Source: Oscillospiraceae bacterium
Lineage (GTDB): Bacteria > Bacillota > Clostridia > Oscillospirales > CAG-272
DNA length: 64,000 bases
Reading direction: 5' to 3'
Assembly: GCA_015064445.1 (NCBI GenBank)
Contig: SVSE01000002.1
Location: forward strand, 160,628-224,627
The notes under the pieces were generated by a model, which made no database searches, had not been told where the DNA came from, and saw nothing but the letters and a program-made list of their open reading frames with translations. Of the stretch, positions 43,080 to 52,592 are shown piece by piece (positions within the stretch are counted from its first letter, which is position 1; every line of letters begins with the position of its first letter). The translations under genes were made by a program, and so were the position numbers.

Positions 43080-43880
43080 TCACAGTTTCAAAAGTCGTTT
43101 TGCATTTTCACAAAAAATCTTATTTTCCGTTTCATTGTCAAGACCATATGATTTTATAATCTCTATCTGCTCGAGCGCGTCCTGCCAAGGGCTATCCGTG
43201 GCAAACAGAATCTTGTCTTCCCCGTGCTTTTCGAGAATTCTTGCAAACATTTCTTGTCCCAATGTAGGAAGCACATAGGCAGTATCAAAATAAACATTCT
43301 CGCCTGCGAGCTCCGAAAGAGTCTCATTAAAAAGCTCATTTGCGCCCATATGTGCAAGCACGAGCTTATCATAGCCACCAAGAGCATCAAGCACTCTTAG
43401 CACGCGAGTAGGTGTGCATTTTATCTCTTGACCTACAAATGCGCCATCAAGACCTGCGTGCGTAACAGTTATAAGATCAAGCTCCTTGGCCTTTTTCATA
43501 ATCCTTATATACCTTGGATCATCAAAAAATGCTCCTTGATAGTCGGGATGAAGCTTTATGCCAAGAAAGCCGTTTTGCTTGATATTTTCGAGTATTGCGT
43601 CAGTGTCCTCGCTATCGGGATGAATTCCTGCAAAGGAGATTACTCTTTTGGATTTTGAGTTTATCTCAGAGGAAAATCTCATAATGCTATCTACCTGTGA
43701 GGGTCTTGTAACCACAGGTAAATTTACCGAAATATCGACACCTGCCCTCTCCATTTTGGAAATCAAGCCATCATATGTTCCGTCGCTATGTGGTGGGATA
43801 GAGGCGTTTTTTGAGAGTGCCTCTATCGTTGCCGAAGCGATTTTATCCGGAAAAATGTGCGTGTGAAAATCAATAACCAT
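43080..43880 (-). CDS. amidohydrolase-family metal-dependent hydrolase
   Basis: A 266-residue TIM-barrel protein of the amidohydrolase-2 type. Metal-ligand motifs are HTHIFP at residues 6-11, a central KLHPDYQG, THAG, AHMG and a late FATDSPW with the catalytic Asp. Its start lies two bases after the stop of the ACT gene and its stop nine bases before the aminotransferase, so it belongs to the operon, but its substrate is unknown. Decarboxylation or hydrolysis of an aromatic acid would fit the context; that is inference. Confidence 0.82.
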   Translation of the reverse strand: MVIDFHTHIFPDKIASATIEALSKNASIPPHSDGTYDGLISKMERAGVDISVNLPVVTRPSQVDSIMRFSSEINSKSKRVISFAGIHPDSEDTDAILENIKQNGFLGIKLHPDYQGAFFDDPRYIRIMKKAKELDLITVTHAGLDGAFVGQEIKCTPTRVLRVLDALGGYDKLVLAHMGANELFNETLSELAGENVYFDTAYVLPTLGQEMFARILEKHGEDKILFATDSPWQDALEQIEIIKSYGLDNETENKIFCENAKRLLKL

Positions 43881-43882
43881 TT

Positions 43883-44311
43883 TTAGAGCGAAGCAATCTC
43901 CTCGCCTGACATTGTATCAATTCCGTTCACCTTGAAAAGCTCACAAGCCTTGTCGAGGCTGTTTGTCTTAACAACAATTGATGCATCGGTGCTTTCAACA
44001 GAAAGACCATACATATATTCAATATCAATATCGTTCTCTGCGATAAGAGAAAGAATACCTTGGAGTGCGCCTGCAACATGAGGAACCTTAACGATAAGGA
44101 TTTCGGTTGTCATGCTTGAGAAGCCTGCCTCCAAAAGAACATCGCGTCCGTGCTCTGGATCATTTACAATAAGTCTCAAAAGACCATACTCGGTTGTGTC
44201 AGCCAAGCTCATTGAAAGAATGTTTACCTCATTATCCTTCAAAACTCTCAAAACCTCGCCAAGTCTGCCTCTTCTGTTTTCGATAAATACTGAAAGCTGT
44301 TTTACTGTCAT
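43883..44311 (-). CDS. tandem ACT-domain protein
   Basis: A 142-residue protein consisting of two ACT domains (residues about 3-68 and 70-138), the first starting KQLSVFIENRRGRLGEVLRVL. Such stand-alone proteins bind amino acids and are commonly found beside phenylacetate-CoA ligase and indolepyruvate oxidoreductase genes. It has no DNA-binding or enzyme domain. It probably senses an aromatic amino acid and modulates a partner enzyme of the operon, but no direct evidence is in the sequence. Confidence 0.9.
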   Translation of the reverse strand: MTVKQLSVFIENRRGRLGEVLRVLKDNEVNILSMSLADTTEYGLLRLIVNDPEHGRDVLLEAGFSSMTTEILIVKVPHVAGALQGILSLIAENDIDIEYMYGLSVESTDASIVVKTNSLDKACELFKVNGIDTMSGEEIASL

Positions 44312-44323
44312 GATAGCCTCTCC

Positions 44324-45622
44324 TTAATAAAGTTTTCTATTATCAACTACATGGACTGCCTTACCCTCACTACGCTTAAGTGAGTTAGGTCCCATGAGTC
44401 TGATTTTCGCATTGATTCCAAGTGCGCTTTGAATTACCTGACCGATTTTCTTGGTAAGCTTTTCAATTCCCTTAACCTCATCGGTGTAATACTTAACATC
44501 AACCTCAACCTGAATTTCAAGCGTGTCAAGGTTATTTTCTCTATCAACCACCATCATATAGTGAGGTGTAACCTCCTCAACCTCAACGAGGGCAGCCTCA
44601 ACCTGGCTTGGGAATACATTAACGCCACGAATGATAAGCATATCGTCGCTTCTTCCCTTAAAGCGTGAAATTCTTGCGCTTGTTCTTCCACACTTGCACT
44701 TTTCGTGAGTTATGCTTGTCAAGTCCTTTGTTCTGTAACGGATAAGAGGAATTCCTTCCTTTGTAAGAGTTGTAAATACAAGCTCTCCAACCTCGCCGTC
44801 AGCTACAGGAGTAAGTGTCTTTGGATCTATGATTTCAGGCAAGAAATGGTCGTCACAAATATGAAGACCTGTGTGATATTGACAGTCACAGGCAACACCT
44901 GGTCCCATTACCTCGCTAAGTCCATATATATCGTGCGCTGTGATATTGAGTCTTGACTCGATTTCGTTACGCATCTTTTCGGTCCAAGGCTCTGCACCAC
45001 AAATTGCGCTCTTAAGCTTAATCTTATCGAGCAAGCCCTCATCTCTTAAAACCTCTGAGAGATGGAGAAGATATGATGGTGTGCAGGCAATTGCAGTAGC
45101 ACCGAAGTCAACCATCATGGTTGTGAGCTTCTTTGAGTTACCTGTGCTCATAGGAACTACCATAGCACCAAGCTTTTCAGCGCCATAGTGTGCACCAAGA
45201 CCACCTGTAAAGAGTCCGTAGCCATATGCAATTTGAATAATGTCGTCCTTTGTTACATTCGCCATTGACATACAGCGTGCAACGCACTCGCTCCATATAT
45301 CAATGTCGTTTTGAGTATAGCCAACTACTGTTGCCTTACCTGTTGTACCAGAGGATGCGTGAATTCTTACTATATCAGAATGCGGGGCTGCGAAAAGTCC
45401 GAAGGGATATGTATCGCGAAGGTCGTCCTTTGTTGTATAAGGAAGCTTTGTGATATCGTCAATGCCCTTAATGTCGCTTGGCTTAACGCCATACTCGTCC
45501 ATTCTCTTGCGATAAAATTCTACATTGTTGTAAACATATTCAACAAGCTTCACAAGTCTTTGTCCTTGAAGAGCCTTTTTCTCCTCCTCGGACATACATT
45601 CTGCTTTTTCATTCCAAATCAT
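44324..45622 (-). CDS. paaK: phenylacetate-CoA ligase-type enzyme, copy 1
   Basis: A 432-residue adenylate-forming enzyme of the PaaK family. The AMP-binding P-loop SSGTTGKATVVGYT lies near residue 92, the A5-type motif YGLSEVMGPGVACDC near residue 235, and the C-terminal domain begins with DDMLIIRGVNVFPSQVEA near residue 330. Four cysteines (two in the CDCQYHTGLHIC area and a CKCG motif) hint at a bound metal as in related proteins. It lies between iorB and the ACT gene. In anaerobic amino-acid fermentation it may work in reverse on arylacetyl-CoA or activate arylacetates. Confidence 0.9.
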   Translation of the reverse strand: MIWNEKAECMSEEEKKALQGQRLVKLVEYVYNNVEFYRKRMDEYGVKPSDIKGIDDITKLPYTTKDDLRDTYPFGLFAAPHSDIVRIHASSGTTGKATVVGYTQNDIDIWSECVARCMSMANVTKDDIIQIAYGYGLFTGGLGAHYGAEKLGAMVVPMSTGNSKKLTTMMVDFGATAIACTPSYLLHLSEVLRDEGLLDKIKLKSAICGAEPWTEKMRNEIESRLNITAHDIYGLSEVMGPGVACDCQYHTGLHICDDHFLPEIIDPKTLTPVADGEVGELVFTTLTKEGIPLIRYRTKDLTSITHEKCKCGRTSARISRFKGRSDDMLIIRGVNVFPSQVEAALVEVEEVTPHYMMVVDRENNLDTLEIQVEVDVKYYTDEVKGIEKLTKKIGQVIQSALGINAKIRLMGPNSLKRSEGKAVHVVDNRKLY

Positions 45623-45624
45623 TT

Positions 45625-46185
45625 TTATCCCTCGTATCCCGCTTTAAAAGCCATAGTATTTATTTCGATTGTCTTTGGTGGAACGGTGTTCTTGAGTGTT
45701 TCAAGCCATTGCACCTCAGTAAATCCAATATGTCTTGCGGCAAGTCCAAGAACAACGGAGTTTGTAACCTTACTGTTGCCAAGCTCCTTTGCAATTTTGC
45801 CTGCGTCGATGGTAACAAGACGATGCTCCCTTTCAAGGCTTTCAAGAATTCCCTCAGGATACTGCTTTGCGCCGATAACAACGGTCATAGGGTCAATTCT
45901 TGTATCGTTTACTACCAAAATTCCGTCCTTTTTAAGGAAGTGAGCATATCTCAATGCCTCAAGACGCTCAAAGGAGATGAGAACATCAACGCTTCCCTCC
46001 TCGCAAACAGGCTCATATACCTTTTTGTCAAATCTTACAAATGTAACAACGCTACCTCCACGCTGTGCCATACCGTGCACCTCGGAGAGCTTAACATCCC
46101 AGCCTGCGTTAAGGGCGGTTTTTCCTATAATTCTGCTGGTGAGCAGGGTTCCCTGACCACCAACGCCAACTACCATTATATTCAT
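45625..46185 (-). CDS. iorB: indolepyruvate:ferredoxin oxidoreductase, beta subunit
   Basis: A 186-residue gamma-type domain of 2-oxoacid:ferredoxin oxidoreductases. Start set at ATG 46185 (MNIMVVGVGGQGTLLTSRI) behind AAGGGGG; a longer frame reads into iorA. The glycine-rich GVGGQGTLL motif and EVHGMAQRGGSV are diagnostic. It partners with IorA, 11 bases upstream, in oxidative decarboxylation of arylpyruvates to arylacetyl-CoA with reduction of ferredoxin. Confidence 0.95.
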   Translation of the reverse strand: MNIMVVGVGGQGTLLTSRIIGKTALNAGWDVKLSEVHGMAQRGGSVVTFVRFDKKVYEPVCEEGSVDVLISFERLEALRYAHFLKKDGILVVNDTRIDPMTVVIGAKQYPEGILESLEREHRLVTIDAGKIAKELGNSKVTNSVVLGLAARHIGFTEVQWLETLKNTVPPKTIEINTMAFKAGYEG

Positions 46186-46196
46186 ACTTTGCCCCC

Positions 46197-47936
46197 TTAT
46201 CTTGCTACCTTTTTGATAGCACCGAATTTGCAATAGCTTGCACAAAGTCCACAGCCATTACACATTGTTTCATCAATTTTAACTGTTCCGTCAGCTTGCT
46301 TTGTAAGTGCAGGACAGCCTATCTTCAAGCACATTCCACACTTCTTGCACGCGTCTGTGTCGCATCTACAAACATCAGGGAATTTTTGTCCCTTAAGAAG
46401 TGCGCAAGGCGCTTTTGCGATAATAACAGTGAGTGTGTCGCCATTTACGCTTTCCTTAATTGTGCTTTCAAGAGTCTTAATGTCGAATGCGTCAACTGTG
46501 ATTACTCTTGGAACACCGATTGTGCGACAAAGCTCTGCCAAGTCGATTGCATATGTATCCTCGCCCTTCAAGGTCTTACCTGTTGCAGCGTGCTCCTGAT
46601 GTCCTGTCATACCTGTTGTACGGTTGTCAAGAATCATAACTGTTCCGCTTGCCTTGTTGTAGACCATATTGATAAGGGAGTTAACTCCTGTGTGAAGGAA
46701 GGTTGAGTCGCCTATTGTGGCTACCCAGTTCTTTATAAAGTCCTTGCCCTTTGCCATTTCCATACCGTGAAGGATTGAAATGCTTGAGCCCATACAAATT
46801 GTTGTATCAATTACATTAAGTGGAGCTACTGCACCGAGTGTATAGCATCCGATATCGCCTGCTGCGTGGATTTTAAGCTTATTCAAAACTGAAAATACGC
46901 TTCTATGTGGACAGCCTGGGCAAAGAATAGGTGGTCTTGCGGGTGCTTCTGCCTTTTCAAATACTACCTCATCCTTACCATAGATAACCTTTTTGAGCAT
47001 ATTTGCGCTGTACTCGCCCTGCTTTGTAAAGAGCTCCTTGCCCTTCACATCAAGTCCCCAGCTTCTTACCTGCTCCTCAATTACAGGCTCGAGCTCCTCG
47101 AATACATAAGCCACATCAACGCTCTTAACGAAGTCCTCGATGAGCTTTCTTGGAAGAGGATTGATTATACCAAGCTTAAGCACGCTTGCAGTAGGACAAG
47201 CCTCCTTAACATACTGGTACGCAATTCCTGATGTGATAAAGCCGATTTTCTTGTCGCCCATTTCAAGCTTGTTGATAGGAAAATCGCACGCGTCGATTGC
47301 CATTTGATTTTCTCTTGCCTCAACGACCTTGTGTCTGCCGATAGCAGATGCAGGCATCATAACATATTTAGGCATATTTCTCTCGTAGGTCTTATCCTCA
47401 ACCTCTACTCGCTCGGAGAGGTCAACAACGCTTTGAGAGTGTGAGAGCTTTGTTGTGGTTCTGAAAATAACAGGTGTGTCGTATTTTTCACTAAGCTCGA
47501 ATGCGTACTTGAAGAATTCCTTTGCCTCTCCACTATCAGATGGTTCAATCAAGGGGAGATGTGCGCTTCTTGCAATCATTCTTGTATCCTGCTCGTTTTG
47601 TGAGCTTGCAAGTCCAGGGTCATCTGCTACAACAACTACAAGACCTGCGTTTACACCTGTGTATGCGATTGTATAAAGAGGGTCAGATGCAACATTAAGT
47701 CCAACATGCTTCATACAAGCCATAGAGCGCACGCCTGAAATAGATGCGCCTGCTGCAACCTCGAGCGCTACCTTTTCGTTTGGCGCCCACTCGGTATAAA
47801 CCTCGTCATACTTTGCTAAAAATTCGCTTATTTCTGTGCTCGGTGTTCCAGGATATGCGCTTGAAAGCTTAACTCCAGCCTCATATGCGCCTCTTGCGAT
47901 CGCCTCGTTGCCGAGCATAATTCTCTTTTCTTCCAT
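46197..47936 (-). CDS. iorA: indolepyruvate:ferredoxin oxidoreductase, alpha subunit
   Basis: A 579-residue subunit. The N-terminal pyrimidine-binding domain includes GAYEAGVKLSSAYPGTPSTE; the thiamine diphosphate domain includes CPGCPHRSVF near residue 340 and GDIGCYTLG near residue 362; the C-terminus carries two ferredoxin-type 4Fe-4S clusters (CKKCGMCLKIGC and CNGCGLCASYC). Together with IorB it oxidises phenyl-, hydroxyphenyl- or indolepyruvate. It is flanked by two PaaK-type genes in the same operon. Confidence 0.96.
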   Translation of the reverse strand: MEEKRIMLGNEAIARGAYEAGVKLSSAYPGTPSTEISEFLAKYDEVYTEWAPNEKVALEVAAGASISGVRSMACMKHVGLNVASDPLYTIAYTGVNAGLVVVVADDPGLASSQNEQDTRMIARSAHLPLIEPSDSGEAKEFFKYAFELSEKYDTPVIFRTTTKLSHSQSVVDLSERVEVEDKTYERNMPKYVMMPASAIGRHKVVEARENQMAIDACDFPINKLEMGDKKIGFITSGIAYQYVKEACPTASVLKLGIINPLPRKLIEDFVKSVDVAYVFEELEPVIEEQVRSWGLDVKGKELFTKQGEYSANMLKKVIYGKDEVVFEKAEAPARPPILCPGCPHRSVFSVLNKLKIHAAGDIGCYTLGAVAPLNVIDTTICMGSSISILHGMEMAKGKDFIKNWVATIGDSTFLHTGVNSLINMVYNKASGTVMILDNRTTGMTGHQEHAATGKTLKGEDTYAIDLAELCRTIGVPRVITVDAFDIKTLESTIKESVNGDTLTVIIAKAPCALLKGQKFPDVCRCDTDACKKCGMCLKIGCPALTKQADGTVKIDETMCNGCGLCASYCKFGAIKKVAR

Positions 47937-47939
47937 AAA

Positions 47940-49241
47940 TTAAACTCCCTTTCTCAAATCTCTTACTCTTTTCGCCTTGCCCTCGAAGCGAGCGAGAGTA
48001 TTAGGTGATTCAAGCTGTATTTTTGCATCAAGTCCAAGCACAATACGAAGCTTACCCTTGATGTCCTTTTCGATTTTTTCAAGCTCCTTAAAGCTATCGG
48101 TTGCCTTCGCAAGCTCAACTCTGATTGTAAGCTTGTCAGAATAGCCATCTCTTTCAACTACAATCTCGTAGTGTGGACCAAGTCCCTCAACTGAGAGAAC
48201 TACCTCTTCAATTTGGCTTGGGAACACATTAACGCCTCTAACCTTAAGCATATCATCGCTTCTGCCAGAGAGGTTTTCCATACGAACGGTTGTTCTTCCA
48301 CACTTACACTTGCCATATTTCAGGCGAGTAATATCTCTTGTTCTATATCTAATGAGAGGAAGTGCTTCTCTTTTAATTGAAGTAACAACAAGCTCTCCCC
48401 ACTCTCCCTCAGGCAACACCTCGCCTGTTTCGGGATTGATAATTTCGGGCAAGAAGTAATCCTCGTTTATATGCATACCGTCAAGGCATTCGCACTCTCC
48501 CGATACGCCAGGGCCCATAAGCTCGCTCATACCGTAGTTTGAGGTGATAATCATATCGTCGCCCCAGTATTTATGCATCTCGTCACGCATTGCGTCGGTT
48601 AAAAGCTCACTACCTACAAGTCCGATTTTAACATTCAAATCCTTTTTAGGATCAATTCCGATTTCTCTTGCAACCTCTGCAAGACGGAGTGCATATGATG
48701 GTGTAGCAACCAAAAGCGTTGTGCCGAAGTCCTTCATATACATAAGCTGCTTTTCGGAGTTTCCTGTTGATGATGGAACAATTGTTGCGCCGATGTTTTC
48801 AAGACCATAATGGAGTCCAAGCGCACCTGTAAACATACCGTAGCCGAAGCAAATCTGCGCTACATCAGTTGGCTTTGCACCACCAGCACAGGCAATTCTT
48901 GAAACGCACTCTGTCCAAACATCCATATCTGCCTTAGTATAGCCTACAACCGTTGGCTTTCCTGTTGTACCAGATGATGCGTGAATACGGAGCAGGTCGT
49001 CCTTTGGAACTGCGAAAAGACCGAATGGATAATTATCACGAAGGTCCTGCTTTGTAACAAATGGTAATTTTTTCAAATCCGAGAGGGATTTTATGTCCTC
49101 AGGCTTAACGCCTGCCTCGTCCATCTTGCGACGATATGGCTCGACCCTTTCATAAACTCTAAAAACTGTTTCCTTAAGTCTTTCGAGCTGGAGTGCCTCC
49201 ATTTCCTCTCTTGATAAAGTTTCCTCTTTTGACCAAATCAT
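47940..49241 (-). CDS. paaK: phenylacetate-CoA ligase-type enzyme, copy 2
   Basis: A 433-residue paralogue of the enzyme at 44324, with the P-loop ASSGTTGKPTVVGYT near residue 90, YGMSELMGPGVSGECEC near residue 236 and DDMLKVRGVNVFPSQIEEV near residue 330. It starts 12 bases after the symporter gene and ends three bases before iorA. Two copies bracketing iorAB suggest different acyl preferences or that both directions of the reaction are used. Sequence divergence is spread along the whole length, so this is not a recent duplication. Confidence 0.9.
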   Translation of the reverse strand: MIWSKEETLSREEMEALQLERLKETVFRVYERVEPYRRKMDEAGVKPEDIKSLSDLKKLPFVTKQDLRDNYPFGLFAVPKDDLLRIHASSGTTGKPTVVGYTKADMDVWTECVSRIACAGGAKPTDVAQICFGYGMFTGALGLHYGLENIGATIVPSSTGNSEKQLMYMKDFGTTLLVATPSYALRLAEVAREIGIDPKKDLNVKIGLVGSELLTDAMRDEMHKYWGDDMIITSNYGMSELMGPGVSGECECLDGMHINEDYFLPEIINPETGEVLPEGEWGELVVTSIKREALPLIRYRTRDITRLKYGKCKCGRTTVRMENLSGRSDDMLKVRGVNVFPSQIEEVVLSVEGLGPHYEIVVERDGYSDKLTIRVELAKATDSFKELEKIEKDIKGKLRIVLGLDAKIQLESPNTLARFEGKAKRVRDLRKGV

Positions 49242-49253
49242 TTCATTTCTTCC

Positions 49254-50837
49254 TTACTTAATTTCGTTTTCAATAGGCTTCTCAAACGCTTCCTTTATGA
49301 TTTCATCACTTGGAGCCTTTGTAAGAAGACTTACAACAACGGTTATAATAACCGAGAATATCATACAAATTGAGCCTATCATAGGCGAGCAGGACACGCC
49401 TGCCTTAAGTGCGCTTGCAAATGTGCCATTACACGATGGATGCGCATATCCAAGAATAAATATAAGTGCAACGGTAAGAACGAGCGAGCCGACAATTGAC
49501 GACCACGCAGCGCTCTTAGTTGTTCTCTTCCAGGTAACTCCAAGCACAAACGGACCGATAAAGCATCCTGCAAGAGTTCCCCAGCTAAGTCCCATCATAT
49601 ATGCAATAGCTGCAATTCCGATTTCCTCATTTAAAATAGCAAGAACAACTGAAATTAAGATAAATACAAGGCAAAGCACCTTCATTACCACATTAGTACG
49701 CTTGTCGCTCGCCTCCTTGTTGATTCTTCCCTTATAAAGGTCAACTGCAACAACGGATGCAGATGCAAGTGATACAGATGAAAGCGTTGACATGCTCGCA
49801 GACAAAATAAGAACTGCGATAATTCCTATAAGCGCTGTTGGAATAACGAGCTTAAGCATTACAGGAATGTAAATATCGGTGTTTGTTACAAGAGATGAGA
49901 GTCCCTTGCCAACCAAGAATGCCTCAATGTCAGGCTGATAAAGCTTATAGAGTGCGCCAACAAAATATGCGCCAAAGCCGATTATAAGCGCGAATACTGT
50001 GCTTACAATAGTTCCCTGCTTTATAGCTTTCTTATCTCTTATTGCATAATATTTATGTACGGTCTGTGGCAATGCCCAAACGCCAAACGAGGTAAGAAAG
50101 ATAAGCGAAAGGAGAGTCATTGTGCTTCCAAAGAAGCCCTTGTTTGTGCTTTCAAAGGTAAACCAGCTCTTATTAACATCGTTTACAAGCTCGCTAATAT
50201 CCCAGCTTACATTCTCGTGATTCATAAAGCAGAACACCATAAGAATAACGCCGATGAGCATTATAATTCCCTGAATGAAGTCCGAGAGGGCTGTTGCAAA
50301 ATAGCCACCAAAGAAAAGATATACAGCGGTAAGAGCTGCAAGAACAAGCATTACAATCCAGCCCTCAATGCCGAATACAAATTCAAAAATACTGCTAAGA
50401 CCACTATAAACTGATGCTGAGTAAGGAATCAAGAATACAAAAACAATGATTGCCGAAATAAGCTTTAGGTTTTTGTCTCCGTATCTCTTTTCAAAGAAAT
50501 CAGGCATTGTCTTAGAATCAAGACGAGTGGTCATATTCTTTGTGCGCTTAGCGAGAACGAGCCAAGCGATAAGCGAGCCGATTATTGCGTTTGCAATACC
50601 GATCCAAACCGACGCAAGTCCGAAGCCTGCACCAAACTTTCCTGCGTAGCCAACGAAGATAACTGCCGAAAAATATGTAGTTCCGTAGGCAAAGGCGCTC
50701 ATCCAACCGTTCAAGCCCTTCTTTCCTGCGTGTAGAAAATCATCAACTGATTTTGAGCGATTCTTTGTATAGATGGCAATACCCACCATGGAAAGCGCGT
50801 AAATGGCAAGTATTACATAATCAATCCAAGTAACCAT
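49254..50837 (-). CDS. sodium/solute symporter (SSS family)
   Basis: A 527-residue secondary transporter with about 13 spans and the SSS fold. The region GTTYFSAVIFVGYAGKFGAGFG and the later LSASMSTLSSVSLASASVVAVDLY with the sodium-site serines are visible. It is only distantly similar to the PutP at the other end of the operon. As the first gene of the operon it may import the amino acid or carboxylate that the downstream genes use; the substrate cannot be assigned. Confidence 0.88.
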   Translation of the reverse strand: MVTWIDYVILAIYALSMVGIAIYTKNRSKSVDDFLHAGKKGLNGWMSAFAYGTTYFSAVIFVGYAGKFGAGFGLASVWIGIANAIIGSLIAWLVLAKRTKNMTTRLDSKTMPDFFEKRYGDKNLKLISAIIVFVFLIPYSASVYSGLSSIFEFVFGIEGWIVMLVLAALTAVYLFFGGYFATALSDFIQGIIMLIGVILMVFCFMNHENVSWDISELVNDVNKSWFTFESTNKGFFGSTMTLLSLIFLTSFGVWALPQTVHKYYAIRDKKAIKQGTIVSTVFALIIGFGAYFVGALYKLYQPDIEAFLVGKGLSSLVTNTDIYIPVMLKLVIPTALIGIIAVLILSASMSTLSSVSLASASVVAVDLYKGRINKEASDKRTNVVMKVLCLVFILISVVLAILNEEIGIAAIAYMMGLSWGTLAGCFIGPFVLGVTWKRTTKSAAWSSIVGSLVLTVALIFILGYAHPSCNGTFASALKAGVSCSPMIGSICMIFSVIITVVVSLLTKAPSDEIIKEAFEKPIENEIK

Positions 50838-50871
50838 AAAATCTCCTGTGCTAAATAAAAATAATATAACT

Positions 50872-50901
50872 ATTATATAACAGGAGCGTGTGACTTGTCA
50901 A
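50872..50901 (-). promoter_or_regulatory. promoter of the amino-acid fermentation operon
   Basis: Minus-strand TTGACA (50896-50901), 18-base spacer, TATAAT (50872-50877), 35 bases ahead of the first gene. No other promoter is obvious down to 40235. Confidence 0.85.
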
Positions 50902-50970
50902 TAATATATCGCATTTTTTCGCGTTTTAATGCGCTAAAATTTTTACTTTGCCGATTATTGTCGCCTTTGA

Positions 50971-51003
50971 AATGAAAAATCGCCCCGTTTAAGGGACGAT
51001 TTT
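50971..51003 (-). terminator. terminator overlapping the nnr stop codon
   Basis: Stem AAAATCG...CGATTTT enclosing CCCC/GGG pairs (50976-51003), followed on the minus strand by TTTTTC. The nnr stop codon lies in the loop, so the last codons form one arm. Confidence 0.75.
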
Positions 51004-52476
51004 CTTTATTGCACTTGGTATTTTTGATATTGTATCAGAGGAAAGCATAGATACACTTCCCACCTCGTTTTGCGCCATTTCGCCTGCAAGACCGTTGATA
51101 AATGCGCCAGCGCAAGCGTTGAGTGTGTAATTTTCTCCACTCTGCGCACAAATTCCTGCAAGAATTCCCGAAAGAACATCTCCACTTCCGGCAGTTGCCA
51201 TTCCTGCACAGCCTCGGTCGACAATATAGACCTCTGTGCCATCGGTAACAATTGTAGATGCGCCCTTTAAGAGCAAAATCACTCCATATTCGAGGGCGAA
51301 TTTTTTAGCAAGCTCGATAGGGCTTTCAAGCACAGACTCAATTTTATTTTTCGAAAGTCGCTCAAACTCCTTTAAATGAGGAGTCAAAATCACGGTGCAT
51401 CTTGTGTCTTTCAGTATGCTCATATCCCCTTTTGCAAGGGCGTTAAGACCGTCTGCATCAATTATAATTGGAATTTCATAATTTTTTAGCACATAGGAAA
51501 TTATCTCATAGGTCTGCGCGACAGAACCGATGCCCATTCCGATTGCAACGGAGCGAGCGCCTCTTAGCGCCTCATCAATTTGGTCCGCGTTGAATTTGAT
51601 AGCTCCATTTTCGTCATCAAGCTCATAAATTGTGCTTTCCAAAATATAGGGCATAACGGAGTGAGAAATCGAGCGCGCTATTGCCAGCCTTGATACGCCT
51701 GCCCCTGCCTTTAATGCACACAGGGCGAGGTTTGCGAGCTTGATTGCGCCACTATATTCATTACAGCCACCTATCAATGTAGTATAACCATAGGTGCCCT
51801 TGTTTGAGAAATTATTGCGCTTCGGAAAGACACGATACAAATCCTCTGCCTCAATCAAATGATAGGGCTTATCGAGAATGTCAATGCCGATATCTACATT
51901 TTTTATCTCGCCTATAAAATCCTTGGCGCGACCAAGAAAATGTCCGCTTTTAAGCGTGCCTATCGAGACGGTAATATCACTCTTTACAGCGATATCGCAC
52001 ATTCCATTGTCGGCATTAAGTCCACTGTTTATATCTGCGCTTACAACATACGCACCACTTTTATTTATTTCCTCTATTGCCTCTCTTGCCACTCCTCTTG
52101 GCGCACCTACAAAGCCTGTACCGAATATGCAATCGACAATAATATCGTACTCATCAAGTGGCTTTTTGCCATAAAGACACGATTTTATCGACACATCAAC
52201 GCACTTTTTGTAGTAATAGTCTCCATCGGGCGAGCGCTTGTCGCCAAGCAAAATAAGCTCGGTATCAATTCCGTTTTGGGCAAGAATTAGCGCCAAGGCA
52301 TAGCCATCTCCTGCGTTATTTCCACCTCCACAAGCAATTCCAACTCTGCCGTGCCAGCTAACGCTGTTGTATATTCCCATAGCGGCGCGCCACATAAGCT
52401 CGATACCAGAGGTGCCGTTCTCTATTGTATGGACATCGCTTTTTCTCATATTTTCACATGATACAACATTTATCAT
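50989..52476 (-). CDS. nnr: bifunctional NAD(P)HX epimerase/dehydratase
   Basis: Repairs hydrated NADH and NADPH. The 495-residue protein fuses a YjeF-N epimerase domain (residues 1-215, with GGGNNAGDGYALA near residue 52 and catalytic Asp region DCIFGTGF) to an ADP-dependent dehydratase of the ribokinase-like fold (residues 220-495, with AGSGDVLSGILAGI near residue 430). This fusion is the common bacterial form. It is transcribed alone, divergent from the cysteine hydrolase. Confidence 0.95.
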   Translation of the reverse strand: MINVVSCENMRKSDVHTIENGTSGIELMWRAAMGIYNSVSWHGRVGIACGGGNNAGDGYALALILAQNGIDTELILLGDKRSPDGDYYYKKCVDVSIKSCLYGKKPLDEYDIIVDCIFGTGFVGAPRGVAREAIEEINKSGAYVVSADINSGLNADNGMCDIAVKSDITVSIGTLKSGHFLGRAKDFIGEIKNVDIGIDILDKPYHLIEAEDLYRVFPKRNNFSNKGTYGYTTLIGGCNEYSGAIKLANLALCALKAGAGVSRLAIARSISHSVMPYILESTIYELDDENGAIKFNADQIDEALRGARSVAIGMGIGSVAQTYEIISYVLKNYEIPIIIDADGLNALAKGDMSILKDTRCTVILTPHLKEFERLSKNKIESVLESPIELAKKFALEYGVILLLKGASTIVTDGTEVYIVDRGCAGMATAGSGDVLSGILAGICAQSGENYTLNACAGAFINGLAGEMAQNEVGSVSMLSSDTISKIPSAIKKIVP

Positions 52477-52492
52477 AATATCACCTCGTCTA

Positions 52493-52521
52493 TATTTTAC
52501 ACCTTGGAAAAATTAAAATCA
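52493..52521 (-). promoter_or_regulatory. promoter of nnr
   Basis: Minus-strand TTGATT (52516-52521), 17-base spacer, TAAAAT (52493-52498). Confidence 0.7.
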
Positions 52522-52529
52522 ATATTTAT

Positions 52530-52558
52530 ATTGAAATGTAGCACAAAAAATGATAAAA
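52530..52558 (+). promoter_or_regulatory. promoter of the cysteine hydrolase gene
   Basis: Plus-strand TTGAAA (52530-52535), 17-base spacer, TAAAAT (52553-52558). Divergent from and adjacent to the nnr promoter. Confidence 0.7.
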
Positions 52559-52592
52559 TATTAAGAGAAAGCAACTTTTAAAGAGGTGTATT

